Below, one piece after another: positions 6,882-13,982 of a DNA stretch of 14,624 nt (positions are counted from its first letter, which is position 1; the number at the start of each line of letters is the position of its first letter). Under the pieces are notes generated by a model, which saw only the letters and a list, made by a program, of their open reading frames with translations, was not told the DNA's origin and made no database searches. The position numbers and the translations under genes are program-made. The DNA comes from UBA6078 sp964468685 (GTDB lineage: Bacteria; Desulfobacterota; Syntrophia; Syntrophales; UBA2210), in the NCBI GenBank assembly GCA_964468685.1, contig CAYXUH010000037.1, positions 1 through 14,624 of the forward strand. Reading direction: 5' to 3'.

Positions 6882-7292
6882 CTACAGGAGATTAATTGTC
6901 ATAGCCCGTGTCGGGCAGCCCTTGACGCACAATTCACAGCCGTTGCACTTTTCGGGATCGAACACGACCTCCGTGGTGTTGGTGTCGATGTAGAGGGCGC
7001 CGGTTGAACAGAATGCCAGGCATGATCCGCAGTGCACGCATCTTTCGATATCCCGGGTCACGCTTTTTGAGAGCGGCTCAACGCTCAGGCCCAGTTCCCT
7101 GAGGTAGCGGATGGCCCGGTCAAAGTTCTTCTTTGTGCCGGTCAGGTCAAGGACCATCAGTCCTTCCCTTCGCGGCGATATCCGTGCCCTCATTATGTTG
7201 AAGGCAAGATTGAAATCCTTTACCAGATTGTACACCACGGGCTTGTCAACAACGCCGGCGCCATAGCGAATGACTATCTTTTTTGAATACAT
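6882..7292 (-). CDS. NIL-domain 2[4Fe-4S] ferredoxin
   Basis: A 136-residue cytoplasmic protein with an N-terminal NIL domain (about 3-75), the small ACT-like fold also found at the end of methionine ABC transporter ATPases. A bacterial-type ferredoxin follows. Its cysteines are C85, C88, C91, C95 and C116, C119, C122, C126, two complete CxxCxxCxxxC sets, so it should bind two [4Fe-4S] clusters. In methanogens and some deltaproteobacteria, NIL-ferredoxins work with DUF39/COG1900 proteins in making homocysteine from aspartate semialdehyde and sulfide. No DUF39 gene is in this window, so that role is only a possibility. GGAG lies 8 bases before the ATG. The gene is 52 bases downstream of the small hydrolase on the same strand. 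Confidence 0.92.
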   Translation of the reverse strand: MYSKKIVIRYGAGVVDKPVVYNLVKDFNLAFNIMRARISPRREGLMVLDLTGTKKNFDRAIRYLRELGLSVEPLSKSVTRDIERCVHCGSCLAFCSTGALYIDTNTTEVVFDPEKCNGCELCVKGCPTRAMTINLL

Positions 7293-7344
7293 GTTGAAGT
7301 CTCCGGGTGTTCGGTTACCCTAATTTTAAGCAAGAGTCAAGATC

Positions 7345-7821
7345 CTAATCGGCGAGCAGACCGTCCCAGTCAAAGGACGGGAATGTCTCGCTCAGCGGAT
7401 GATCATCATCCACGGTGTGGTGGGTCAAGTTTGTAAAAACCCCCGCGGCAATCTCGCGAACCTCCTCCAGGGGAACAACATCATCCCGCCTGCCGTGATA
7501 CAGCGTGGTGGGCACGGCAATCTCCCGGTTCAGATACGGCTTGAACTCCTCCAGATCAAGTGCCGGGGCCAGGAGGATGAGCCTTGTGATCGATGATTCA
7601 TTTTCACAGGCGTACATGGCGGCCATCAGCCCGCCGTAGCTGGAACCGACCAGGACGAGATCTTCTTTGCCGGCCAGTATCCCGCGCAGCTTGTCCATTC
7701 TCTCTTCGAGACTCCCCGTGTAATCCTCTATGATCATGCCGGGATACCGCTTCCTGAAGAATTGTGACTTGGTTCCCTGACTGCTCCCTTCAAGACCATG
7801 TACAAAGACCCTGGCTGTCAT
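7345..7821 (-). CDS. Small alpha/beta-hydrolase, YqiA/UPF0227-like
   Basis: A compact 158-residue hydrolase that opens MTARVFVHGLEGSSQGTKS, the HGxxGSxxxxK opening of the YqiA-type esterase group. The triad is visible: S61 in GSSYGG (59-64), D113 in HGRRDDVVP, and H141 in DDDHPL. The frame extends upstream to 8025, but that N-terminal 68 residues is low-complexity basic sequence unlike the family. GGGGGAG lies 7 bases before ATG 7821, so I use that start. Small esterases of this type act on short acyl esters in vitro, but the physiological substrate is unknown. It is the first gene of the minus-strand group and is divergent from the DUF1015 gene. Confidence 0.9.
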   Translation of the reverse strand: MTARVFVHGLEGSSQGTKSQFFRKRYPGMIIEDYTGSLEERMDKLRGILAGKEDLVLVGSSYGGLMAAMYACENESSITRLILLAPALDLEEFKPYLNREIAVPTTLYHGRRDDVVPLEEVREIAAGVFTNLTHHTVDDDHPLSETFPSFDWDGLLAD

Positions 7822-7828
7822 GCGGTTT

Positions 7829-7835
7829 CTCCCCC
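7829..7835 (-). promoter_or_regulatory. Ribosome binding site deciding the small hydrolase start
   Basis: GGGGGAG on the minus strand, 7 bases before ATG 7821, supports the 158-residue product over the 226-residue open frame. Confidence 0.75.
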
Positions 7836-7970
7836 TTTTGACGTTTCGTTCAGCGGGGTTCATACTATTCAAAGGGAAATTTTGCAAGCAGGCATGGATG
7901 AACCGGCGGATTTTCAGCAAAGATATTGCCTTCAAGATACTGACTGTGTTAGAAGGTGCCCAAACAGTAG

Positions 7971-7975
7971 AAGGA
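7971..7975 (+). promoter_or_regulatory. Ribosome binding site deciding the DUF1015 start
   Basis: AAGGA lies 8 bases before ATG 7984 and overlaps the competing in-frame ATG at 7975, so initiation should be at 7984. Confidence 0.7.
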
Positions 7976-7983
7976 TGGTTACG

Positions 7984-9225
7984 ATGGTTGCGGTGAAGCC
8001 GTTTCGGGCCGTGAGACCGGCACAACAGTACATCAAGGAGGTTGCCTCCTATCCCTATGATGTCATTGACTCACGCGAAGCAAGGAGGCTGATCCGCGAG
8101 AACTCAAAAAGTTTTCTCCGTATCGTGAAGGCAGAGGTAGACTCCCCGGATGATATTGCCGCTGACTGTGAGGAGGTGTATCAGCGGGCGCGGGAAAACC
8201 TGTACGCCTTTCTGAGCGAGGGGACGCTGTTTCAGGATGAGAAGGAGCATTTCTATGTCTACCGGCAGGGAATGGGTGATCATGTCCAGTACGGGGTGGT
8301 TGGCTGCGTCAATGCGGCCGATTACGAGTCGGGGGTTATCAAGCGACACGAACTGACTCGGAGTGACAAAGAGGCCGACCGGACGAGACACATAGAAAGG
8401 GTGAACGCGCAGACAGGCCCCATATACCTGACGTACAAGGCATCAAAGTACATCGATAGCACGGTTCAGGAAATTATTGCCGGTAATCCTGAGTATGATT
8501 TTACGGCCGATGACGGAATAACCCACAGCGTCTGGGTCGTGGATGATGCTACTGCCATTGAAAAAATTAGACAGGGATTCGGGCAGTTGGAGTCACTGTA
8601 TATAGCCGACGGTCATCACAGGGCGGCCGCGGCCGCGGCGGTTGCCCGGAAGCGCCGGGAGGAAGGCACTGGCCGCGATGGTAAGGAAGAGTACAACCAC
8701 ATACTAGCCGTGATGTTTCCCCATGATCAGCTTATGGTTATGGACTATAACAGGGTGGTCAGGGATCTGGGCAGGCTCGATGAGGAGGAATTTATCGGAA
8801 GGGTCCGGGAGCGGTTTGCCGTCTCCGACAATTTCACCTGCAGATCACCGCAGCGGCAGGGCGAATTTGGGATGTACCTGAAAGGGAGATGGTATGGTCT
8901 TCAGGCAGGAGAACAAAAGCTCAATGAAGATGACCCGGTTGCGGCGCTGGACGTATCCCTGCTGCAGAACAATCTTTTGAGACCGGTGCTGGGCATAGAC
9001 GACCCAAGGGCCGACGAGAGGCTGCTCTTCGTGGGAGGAATGCGGGGAATGGACGAATTGGAACGGCTTGTTGACTCCGGTGAATTTGCGGTGGCCTTCT
9101 CCCTCTTTCCCACGACCATTGATCAGCTTATGAATATCGCGGACCGGGGCGAGGTCATGCCTCCCAAATCTACCTGGTTTGAGCCGAAGCTCCGCAGCGG
9201 AATATTTGTTCATCTTCTGGATTGA
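7984..9225 (+). CDS. DUF1015 (COG4198) family protein
   Basis: A 413-residue soluble protein of the DUF1015 family. It opens MVAVKPFRAVRPAQQYIKEV and continues ASYPYDVI, both typical. Family marks include ADGHHR (208-213) and the C-terminal MPPKSTWFEPKLRSG (392-406), so the protein looks complete. The DGHHR block resembles the active-site motif of ParB/sulfiredoxin-fold serine kinases such as archaeal SerK. In other bacteria DUF1015 genes often sit beside serA and serC. A role in free-serine phosphorylation is therefore a reasonable guess, not shown here. I take ATG 7984 because AAGGA (7971-7975) is spaced 8 bases from it; ATG 7975 would overlap that site, and the frame upstream (from 7798) is antisense to the small hydrolase. 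Confidence 0.92.
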   Translation: MVAVKPFRAVRPAQQYIKEVASYPYDVIDSREARRLIRENSKSFLRIVKAEVDSPDDIAADCEEVYQRARENLYAFLSEGTLFQDEKEHFYVYRQGMGDHVQYGVVGCVNAADYESGVIKRHELTRSDKEADRTRHIERVNAQTGPIYLTYKASKYIDSTVQEIIAGNPEYDFTADDGITHSVWVVDDATAIEKIRQGFGQLESLYIADGHHRAAAAAAVARKRREEGTGRDGKEEYNHILAVMFPHDQLMVMDYNRVVRDLGRLDEEEFIGRVRERFAVSDNFTCRSPQRQGEFGMYLKGRWYGLQAGEQKLNEDDPVAALDVSLLQNNLLRPVLGIDDPRADERLLFVGGMRGMDELERLVDSGEFAVAFSLFPTTIDQLMNIADRGEVMPPKSTWFEPKLRSGIFVHLLD

Positions 9226-9284
9226 TATGTCTGCGGGTGTCATGCGTGAGCTCGGCCCTGAAAAGGGAGGAATCCTGAAAGGAA

Positions 9285-9881
9285 ATGGCACCCCGGAATC
9301 ATAGATATATATCTCGCGCGGCAATTCTGGTCGCACTGTTCGTCCTCTGTTCAGTCGCTGCGCCCCTCCATGCGGATGTTTACCGGTATCTGGACAAGGA
9401 GGGTATCCCCTGTTTCACCAATCTGACCCCGCCAACATCAAAGTATCAAGTAATTGTACGGGAGAGAAAGAGATTTTCCGGATCGCGTTCGACGAAAAAA
9501 TACGATAGGCACATACAGGATGCCTCCCGGAAGCATGACGTCTCTTTCCCACTCATAAAGGCCATCATAAAGGCGGAATCGGATTTTGATCCACGAGCCG
9601 TGTCGAAAAAGGGAGCGAGGGGGCTTATGCAGATCATGCCCTCCAACTTCAAGGACCTCGGGATACAAGATCCCTTTAATCCGCGGGAGAATATCATGGG
9701 AGGGGCGCTTCATATGCGGCGACTTCTGGATCGGTTCGGCGGCAGGGTTCGTCTGGCGCTTGCGGCCTACAATGCCGGAGAGGAAAGCGTTGAGCGCTCC
9801 AAGGGGATTCCTCCGATACCTGAGACGGAGGATTACGTACAGAAGGTTATGGCATTTTACAAGACACTTCGGGACGGGTAA
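9285..9881 (+). CDS. Secreted SLT-type lytic transglycosylase with DUF4124-like N-terminus
   Basis: A 198-residue exported enzyme that cleaves peptidoglycan between MurNAc and GlcNAc. The signal peptide covers about 1-30, with arginines at 4, 8 and 11, a hydrophobic core (12-28) and a likely cut after LHA. Residues 31-50 (VYRYLDKEGIPCFTN) look like the DUF4124 segment often found before SLT domains. The SLT domain begins near 82. The catalytic glutamate is E98 in IIKAESDFDP, followed by GLMQIMP (113-119), AYNAG (161-165) and ETEDYV (180-185), the complete family set. A stop codon lies in frame 9 bases upstream, fixing the ATG; GGAA and GGGAGG precede it at less-than-ideal spacing. It follows the DUF1015 gene after 59 bases and converges on the MATE gene with 5 bases between stops. 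Confidence 0.95.
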   Translation: MAPRNHRYISRAAILVALFVLCSVAAPLHADVYRYLDKEGIPCFTNLTPPTSKYQVIVRERKRFSGSRSTKKYDRHIQDASRKHDVSFPLIKAIIKAESDFDPRAVSKKGARGLMQIMPSNFKDLGIQDPFNPRENIMGGALHMRRLLDRFGGRVRLALAAYNAGEESVERSKGIPPIPETEDYVQKVMAFYKTLRDG

Positions 9882-9886
9882 GCCAG

Positions 9887-11245
9887 TCACTCCCTTCCCA
9901 GTCTGCGCAGCTCCCGTGTCGCCCAGAACGATATTATGAAGAATGATATGACATTCGCGATCGGCTGCGCCATCCACACACCATTCAGTCCGAACCATAG
10001 AGGCATAAGGTAGATCAGCGGTATGACGAATAGGACCTGGCGCCCGACCAGCAGTACCATGGCGGCCATTCCCTTTCCCAGACCCATAAACACGTTAATC
10101 CACGCGATTATCGGTCCGAGAAGTATTTGTGTGATAACGAAGATCCTCAGTGCGGGAACGGCGATGGCGAGAAGTGCGGGATCGTCGGTAAAGGCCGCCA
10201 GTATAGGATAGGCAAACAGTTCAATAAAGATTGAACTCACCGCTCCTATGAGGACCGAGATGTTTATTGCCGCCCGTGTTATTTTCCTGATACGGGCGTA
10301 ATTCCGCGCCCCGTAATTGAAGCCTATCATGGGCATCACCCCGTGTCCTATACCGAAAAGGATCATCATCAACACGCCGTTTATCCTGAATCCCAGTCCC
10401 AGCGCGGCAACCGCCAGGTGACCGAAGCCTGCCAGTTGATGATTGTAGATTACCAGTACCGCACTGAATGCGATATTGGCAATAAAAGAGGGGAAACCGA
10501 CATGGTAGATGGGCACAATGATGGACCACCTCGGGATGATGTCGCCCAGCCGTACCTGATACCCGGAGTGGCGGGAGAAAAGAAAGTACAGAGACAGGAA
10601 GAAGGTTGCGAATTGGGCGATTGTCGTTGCGAGCCCCGCCCCCCTGATCCCCATTTCGGGGAAGGGCCCCCACCCGAAGATAAGAAAGGGGTCGAGGATT
10701 GCGTTCAACAGTGCCGATGTTATGATGACAAACATGGGCACAGTCGGGTTCCCCTCGGCACGGAAGAGGTAGTCCGATATCATGATAAAAAACAGGAAGG
10801 GGGCGCCGAAGACGATCATCTCCAGGTACCGTACCGAGAGAGGAAGGATATTCTCCGTGGCGCCGAAGATCCTCAGGACCGGTTCGGAGAAGAAGACGCC
10901 TGCCGCTATAATGATCACCCCGAACAAAGCGGAGAGAAAGATGACCTGCCCCGCCGTCCGGTTCGCTCTCAGTGTGTCTCCCGCTCCGAACATGCGGGCG
11001 GTAAACGACCCTGCACCCACGCCTGTTCCGACGCCTATGGCCCCGAACAGCATCTGAATGGGAAAACAGATCGTGAGCGCTGCGATGGCCTCCGGACTTA
11101 TCTTCCCTATCCAGAACGCGTCCACCACGTTGTACAGCGCCATGACAAGCATCGCCACCACGGACGGCAGACTCATCTTCAGGAGAAGGGTCCCGATAGG
11201 GTCCTTCCCCAGATCGAGCATACGTTTTTCTTTATCCGGCTTCAT
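9887..11245 (-). CDS. MATE-family multidrug/sodium-type efflux transporter
   Basis: A 452-residue inner-membrane antiporter, normal MATE length, with about 12 hydrophobic segments in two related halves. The N-terminal half carries LPSVVAMLVMALYNVVDAFW (26-45) and a glycine-rich GVGTGVGAGSFTARMFG. The second half repeats the pattern with GFPSFIANIAF and MPMIGFNYGARN, the equivalent of the family's QPxxGxNxGA. Such proteins export cationic drugs or metabolites using a Na+ or H+ gradient; the substrate cannot be told from sequence. The frame stays open upstream to 11350, but MKPDKEKRMLDLGKDPIG is the usual kind of opening, so ATG 11245 is chosen. No good ribosome site is visible, making the start the weakest point. 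It may be controlled from the palindrome at 11263-11276. Confidence 0.93.
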   Translation of the reverse strand: MKPDKEKRMLDLGKDPIGTLLLKMSLPSVVAMLVMALYNVVDAFWIGKISPEAIAALTICFPIQMLFGAIGVGTGVGAGSFTARMFGAGDTLRANRTAGQVIFLSALFGVIIIAAGVFFSEPVLRIFGATENILPLSVRYLEMIVFGAPFLFFIMISDYLFRAEGNPTVPMFVIITSALLNAILDPFLIFGWGPFPEMGIRGAGLATTIAQFATFFLSLYFLFSRHSGYQVRLGDIIPRWSIIVPIYHVGFPSFIANIAFSAVLVIYNHQLAGFGHLAVAALGLGFRINGVLMMILFGIGHGVMPMIGFNYGARNYARIRKITRAAINISVLIGAVSSIFIELFAYPILAAFTDDPALLAIAVPALRIFVITQILLGPIIAWINVFMGLGKGMAAMVLLVGRQVLFVIPLIYLMPLWFGLNGVWMAQPIANVISFFIISFWATRELRRLGRE

Positions 11246-11262
11246 ATGATATGTAGTAACAA

Positions 11263-11276
11263 CTTTCAGCTGAAAG
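11263..11276. promoter_or_regulatory. Perfect 14-bp palindrome, candidate operator
   Basis: CTTTCAGCTGAAAG is its own reverse complement over all 14 bases. It lies 18 bases upstream of the MATE ATG and about 95 bases upstream of the miaA ATG, in the spacer between the two divergent genes. A dimeric repressor site of TetR or MarR type controlling the exporter would sit in such a place. No regulator gene is visible here, and the site could also be chance. Confidence 0.4.
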
Positions 11277-11370
11277 AGGTGCAGCGCGAACCAGCTATGA
11301 TACCCCCGAGGATTTGAGCTCGAAACGTGCTGTAATATTTCATACACCAAAAAAGGTGATTGGTAAACAG

Positions 11371-12294
11371 ATGAAGAGGGAAGGGTACAATCTGATAATA
11401 ATACTGGGGCCGACCGCGACCGGGAAAACGCGGCTGGCCGCCCGTCTCGCGAGGGAGCGAGCCTCGGAGGTAATTTCCGCCGATTCTCGTCAGGTATACC
11501 GGGGTATGGACCTGGGAACAGGCAAGGATCTCTCTGAGTTCCTCGTGGATGATATCGCGGTTCCCTATCATCTGATCGATATCGTGGATACCGGGCATGA
11601 ATTCAACCTCTTCGAGTACCAGCGGCTCTTCTACCACTGTTTTTCAGAGCTTGCGGGTCGGGGAATCATCCCGATCATGGTCGGGGGAACGGGGTTGTAT
11701 ATAGAGGCTATAGTGGGAGATTATCGCATGCTCGATGTTCCCGAAGACCCGTCCCTGCGCGATGAACTTCGCACAATAGGTATGGACGCCATGCGGGAGC
11801 GTCTCCTGAAGAACAATCCGGCCCTCCACAACACGACGGACACCCAGGACCGGGATCGACTCGTTCGCGCCATCGAGATCGCGGAATACACAAAAGATCA
11901 TGAAGAAACTGATGAACCGGACCATCCAGCCATACGACCTCTTGTCATCGGTATCCGCTGTGAGCGGGTCATCCTCCGCGAGAGGATCACCAGGCGCCTG
12001 AAGCAGCGCGTCGATGAAGGGATGATCGAAGAGGTCAGGGAGCTGCACGACCAGGGGGTAAGCTGGGAGCGGCTGGATTCTTTCGGACTGGAGTACCGGT
12101 ACGTGGGCAGTTATCTCCAGGGTAAGATGGATCTTGATGAGATGTTTAGTCAGTTGAACACGCGGATACACCAGTTCGCCAAGAGACAGATGACGTGGTT
12201 CAGACGGATGGAGAGGCGCGGAATAGCCATTCACTGGATAGAGGCGGCCGATTACGATTCGCTCAAGACGCTGGTTGAGGAACGGATCGGATGA
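11371..12294 (+). CDS. miaA: tRNA dimethylallyltransferase MiaA
   Basis: Transfers a dimethylallyl group to N6 of A37 in tRNAs that read codons beginning with U. From the chosen ATG it is 307 residues, the usual size. The P-loop GPTATGKT (13-20), ISADSRQVYRGMDLGTGK (35-52), MVGGTGLYIEA (103-113) and the C-terminal QFAKRQMTWFRR (268-279) are clear. Several blocks differ from E. coli MiaA: DSFGLEYRYVGSYLQG (236-251) replaces the RxxGYRQxxxYLEG block, and the insert region is short. This looks like the second, divergent MiaA type. The frame is open from 11314 (TTG), and an in-frame GTG at 11356 is possible, but ATG 11371 gives the normal N-terminus. AAGGTG lies 12 bases upstream, a long spacing. 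The TGA overlaps the next ATG. Confidence 0.93.
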   Translation: MKREGYNLIIILGPTATGKTRLAARLARERASEVISADSRQVYRGMDLGTGKDLSEFLVDDIAVPYHLIDIVDTGHEFNLFEYQRLFYHCFSELAGRGIIPIMVGGTGLYIEAIVGDYRMLDVPEDPSLRDELRTIGMDAMRERLLKNNPALHNTTDTQDRDRLVRAIEIAEYTKDHEETDEPDHPAIRPLVIGIRCERVILRERITRRLKQRVDEGMIEEVRELHDQGVSWERLDSFGLEYRYVGSYLQGKMDLDEMFSQLNTRIHQFAKRQMTWFRRMERRGIAIHWIEAADYDSLKTLVEERIG

Positions 12295-13613
12295 CCATCC
12301 CCCGGGAGATTCAAAGGTATCTGGCACGCTACTCCGTTGGTGGCAGATGGCATATCGTCTCCGGATCGCTTGAGGGGATCGACAACGCTGTCGTGATTCC
12401 CGCTCTTGCCGAATCCGACCACCTCTTCACCACCCTTACCAGTCTCTCTGAAAATCCCCGGGCCGAGCTCGCGCGTACACTCGTCATCTGCGTCATCAAT
12501 AACGGCGGTCAGGATACCGTGACGGCGGATGAAGTTACCGACAATCAGAAGACCCTTAAGAAACTGAAAGCGCTCGTTGAATCGAATGGAGACGACCTGC
12601 GGGTCGCCTATATTGATGCCTCGTCGCCGGGGCTGGAGATGCCGGACAGGGACGCCGGTGTGGGCCTCGCGAGGAAGATCGGTCTGGACCTTGCCCTGGG
12701 TATCTTCGACTACGAAACCGATTGCCCCAGGCTCCTCTTCGCCCTTGATGCCGACACGCTGGTGGAGGAGAATTACCTCTCCGCAGTGCGGGAGTCATTT
12801 GAACGGGATAAGACCACAGCGTCCGTGATCGCCTTCGCGCATCAGGAGGTGGAAGATGCCGATGAACAGGCCGCGATCTGCTGCTACGAGTTGTTCCTGC
12901 GCTACTATGTCATCGGCCTGAGGTACGCCGGATCACCCTACGCCTTCCATTCCATAGGCTCCACGATGGTATGCACCGCCGGGGCATACGCGGCAGTGAG
13001 GGGGATGAACAAGAGAAAGGCGGGGGAGGATTTCTACTTTCTCGACAAACTTGCGAAAACCGGAACGATGGGAAAGATCACCGCCACCACCGTGCACCCA
13101 TCGCCGAGGGCGTCCGGCCGCGTCCCCTTCGGGACGGGTAAACGGATTATACGTTTTACCGAAGGAGGGGAGGACGAGTACACCCTCTACAATCCCCGCT
13201 CCTTTGTTGTGCTGAAGGAGTGGCTTGCATATATGTCGTCCTGCCGGGATACGGACCCGGCGGCGATACTGGTGCGTGCCGAACAGATACACCCCTCCCT
13301 GGGGGAATTCCTCCGCATGCGCCGCTTCGGCGAGGCATGGCTCCGGCTCGTAAAGAACAGCGGTGATCAGGCCCATCTCCGCAGTCACTTTGCCCGGTGG
13401 TTCGACGGATTCAAGACCTTCAAACTGATCCGCCACCTGAGCGGAAATGGCCTCCCCCCTGTCGATATGTTCATGGCCCTGAGAGGGCTCATGGAGATGA
13501 TGGGGAAACGGCTCCCCGTCGACATTGCTCCCGGCACGCTTCCATCCCTTCGGGACCAGATGGAGGTCATCGAGTATCTCAGGGGAGTAGAAGAAAGCCG
13601 TCATCCTCAATAA
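12291..13613 (+). CDS. GT2-like glycosyltransferase family protein
   Basis: A 440-residue cytoplasmic protein with no TM segment. The N-terminal two-thirds looks like a GT-A nucleotide-diphospho-sugar transferase: VVIPALAESDHLFTTLTSL (34-52) is the first strand and helix, ALDADT (151-156) supplies the DxD metal motif (D153, D155), and GEDFYFLDKL (245-254) is the GT2-type 'ED' acceptor-side motif. GVGLARKIGLDLAL (123-136) is a further conserved-looking block. The C-terminal part (about 290-440) is helical and unrecognised. Sugar donor and acceptor cannot be inferred. The ATG overlaps the miaA stop as ATGA, so translation is coupled to miaA, an odd pairing with no known pathway link. Confidence 0.82.
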   Translation: MTIPREIQRYLARYSVGGRWHIVSGSLEGIDNAVVIPALAESDHLFTTLTSLSENPRAELARTLVICVINNGGQDTVTADEVTDNQKTLKKLKALVESNGDDLRVAYIDASSPGLEMPDRDAGVGLARKIGLDLALGIFDYETDCPRLLFALDADTLVEENYLSAVRESFERDKTTASVIAFAHQEVEDADEQAAICCYELFLRYYVIGLRYAGSPYAFHSIGSTMVCTAGAYAAVRGMNKRKAGEDFYFLDKLAKTGTMGKITATTVHPSPRASGRVPFGTGKRIIRFTEGGEDEYTLYNPRSFVVLKEWLAYMSSCRDTDPAAILVRAEQIHPSLGEFLRMRRFGEAWLRLVKNSGDQAHLRSHFARWFDGFKTFKLIRHLSGNGLPPVDMFMALRGLMEMMGKRLPVDIAPGTLPSLRDQMEVIEYLRGVEESRHPQ

Positions 13614-13700
13614 TGCGGCACAGCAATCAGTTTACCTACTTATCAACGCTCTTAACTGTTACGAGAGATTACTGAGTTTATTGTAGTCAATAAATGAGGG

Positions 13701-13738
13701 GAACAGTTTCGCGTAGCAGCTTTCAACCCGTACTGTTC
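13701..13738. repeat. Inverted repeat, 7-bp arms
   Basis: GAACAGT (13701-13707) and ACTGTTC (13732-13738) are perfect reverse complements separated by 24 bases. No T-run follows on either strand, so it is a poor terminator. Function unknown. Confidence 0.5.
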
Positions 13739-13756
13739 AGGTAAAATAAAGGGAAA

Positions 13757-13780
13757 CGTCAAGAGAGTCTGCTATTGACG
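13757..13780. repeat. Inverted repeat, 6-bp arms
   Basis: CGTCAA (13757-13762) and TTGACG (13775-13780) are perfect reverse complements around a 12-base spacer. Such an arrangement could be a dimeric-protein site or a short hairpin; nothing decides between them. Confidence 0.4.
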
Positions 13781-13788
13781 CCACCTAC

Positions 13789-13810
13789 TCCTCAGAATTG
13801 TTTCAGAGGA
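13789..13810. repeat. Hairpin, nine pairs with one mismatch and a TTGT loop
   Basis: TCCTCAGAA (13789-13797) faces TTCAGAGGA (13802-13810) with one A-A mismatch and a four-base loop. It lies immediately before the long imperfect stem that starts at 13811. No T-tract follows, so it is not a standard intrinsic terminator. Confidence 0.55.
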
Positions 13811-13957
13811 AGGGCGAAAAGGGAGCGGCCGATCGCACGGCGCGCAGCGATTCCGCGTCGAGGGCGCGTGGGCTGATGAAACGATGGTGCGGCATGCTGC
13901 AAGGGCGCCCCCTCGGTGCTATTGAAAATTCGACTACGGTGGTTCCCCTCTCGCCCT
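13811..13957. repeat. Imperfect terminal inverted repeat enclosing a GC-rich core
   Basis: The 16 bases at 13811-13826 (AGGGCGAAAAGGGAGC) can pair with 13942-13957 (GTTCCCCTCTCGCCCT) at 14 of 16 positions, one of them G-U. The outer seven pairs (AGGGCGA with TCGCCCT) are perfect. The 115 bases between are GC-rich and can form further stems. This could be the closing helix of a structured RNA or the ends of a small non-autonomous element. No clear target-site duplication flanks it. Confidence 0.5.
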
Positions 13958-13982
13958 AGGCAAAAGCACTGTCGGGGTATGA

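Larger units (their letters stand above)
13614..13982. other. Non-coding region rich in inverted repeats
   Basis: This 369-base stretch between the glycosyltransferase and the truncated TonB gene holds no gene I recognise. Two short open frames cross its right half (minus 13986-13792, 64 codons, and an overlapping plus frame), with compositions that do not look like proteins. The left part (to about 13780) is AT-rich. The part from 13811 to 13957 is GC-rich and enclosed by a long imperfect stem. It holds four separate inverted repeats, listed individually. It does not match tRNA, SRP RNA, 6S, tmRNA or RNase P by eye. It may be a structured RNA, or the scar of a mobile element that removed the end of the TonB gene. 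Confidence 0.5.

Noticed and set aside
7798..7983. N-terminal extension of the DUF1015 frame
   Set aside because: It overlaps the small hydrolase start, and the conserved family opening begins at ATG 7984 with proper ribosome-site spacing.
7822..8025. N-terminal extension of the small hydrolase frame
   Set aside because: The extra 68 residues are basic and unlike the family, they overlap the start of the divergent DUF1015 gene, and a good ribosome site precedes the internal ATG 7821.
9227..9304. 25-codon frame between the DUF1015 and transglycosylase genes
   Set aside because: It overlaps the transglycosylase start, has no ribosome site and no recognisable sequence.
10343..11317. Plus-strand 324-codon frame inside the MATE gene
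   Set aside because: It is the antisense shadow of a transporter; its charged, low-complexity composition follows from the hydrophobic codons opposite.
13867..13890. CTGATGAAAC, reminiscent of a hammerhead ribozyme core
   Set aside because: The CUGAUGA and GAAAC parts are not separated by a stem II, and no matching stem III or cleavage site was found.
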